Positions 16,093-16,174 of a DNA stretch of 16,174 nt are shown here, piece by piece (positions within the stretch are counted from its first letter, which is position 1; every line of letters begins with the position of its first letter). The notes under the pieces are model-generated. The model did no database searches. It was not told the DNA's origin and saw only the letters and a program-made list of their open reading frames with translations. This DNA is from Casp-Chloro-G3 sp002816715 (lineage in GTDB: Bacteria; Chloroflexota; Dehalococcoidia; Lucifugimonadales; UBA3495). The stretch spans positions 1-16,174 of the forward strand of contig JAQBUV010000057.1 of the NCBI GenBank assembly GCA_027623815.1, read 5' to 3'. Both the position numbers and the translations under genes were made by a program.

Positions 16093-16174
16093 TGTGAGGT
16101 GGACCCCAAAAATCGGACAGGTGGTTAAGATAGAGTCCCGCTCCTAGAATGAGGGAAATATAGGGAAATATAGG
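16093..16174 (+). mobile_element. Possible terminal sequence of an IS3-like insertion element
   Basis: GGTGGACCCCAAAAATCGGA (16098-16117) and the bases around it look like the terminal inverted repeat of IS3-family elements, many of which end in G/C-rich TGGACCCCAAAA-type sequences. It is followed by GGTGGTTAAGATAGAGTCCC, and then by two copies of GGGAAATATA (16153-16172), purine-rich DNA that could precede a transposase start outside the window. No transposase residues are inside the window, so this is tentative. Confidence 0.4.

Overview
The window (about 57% GC by eye) is a chromosomal segment from a bacterium that makes hopanoids, most likely a member of the Chloroflexota. That placement is inferred from the mix of families (a DUF1802 protein, a DUF2330 protein, an HpnC/D/E squalene route) and the G+C-rich palindromic repeats. 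No rRNA or other phylogenetic marker is present to confirm it.

Left part, plus strand (139-4839): a DUF1802 protein with a plausible extended -10 promoter, an aldo/keto reductase followed by a good intrinsic terminator, and a full-length pyruvate phosphate dikinase. These look like ordinary core-metabolism genes and are not obviously linked to what follows.

Main part, minus strand (15242 down to 4865): a nearly continuous gene train for hopanoid synthesis. In transcription order it holds a short-chain polyprenyl diphosphate synthase behind a strong TTGACA/TAGGAT promoter, a block of palindromic repeats, the C-terminal stub of an HpnH-like radical SAM protein, an intact HpnG-like phosphorylase, squalene-hopene cyclase, a YjbQ-family protein, HpnC, HpnD, HpnE, an extended short-chain dehydrogenase-like protein and an inosine/uridine-type nucleoside hydrolase. 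The prenyl synthase supplies C15 diphosphate. HpnD, HpnC and HpnE turn it into squalene via presqualene diphosphate and hydroxysqualene, and the cyclase makes hopene or diplopterol. HpnH/HpnG would add and trim the adenosyl side chain, but only about 85 codons of hpnH remain here, so C35 hopanoid synthesis needs another hpnH copy or has been lost. The YjbQ protein, the dehydrogenase-like protein and the nucleoside hydrolase are the unexpected members of the set.

Right edge, plus strand (15584-16174): a decaying region. A DUF2330 secreted-protein gene is broken by a 14-bp tandem duplication and a second frameshift, then cut off and joined to the tail of an unrelated small protein. Just beyond lies what looks like the terminal sequence of an IS3-like insertion element running off the window.

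Short tandem duplications recur (10, 12, 14 and 15 bp units), together with dispersed palindromic repeats. The most interesting points are the hpnH truncation with hpnG kept, the non-canonical operon members with altered catalytic residues, and the GSST minisatellite inside hpnE.
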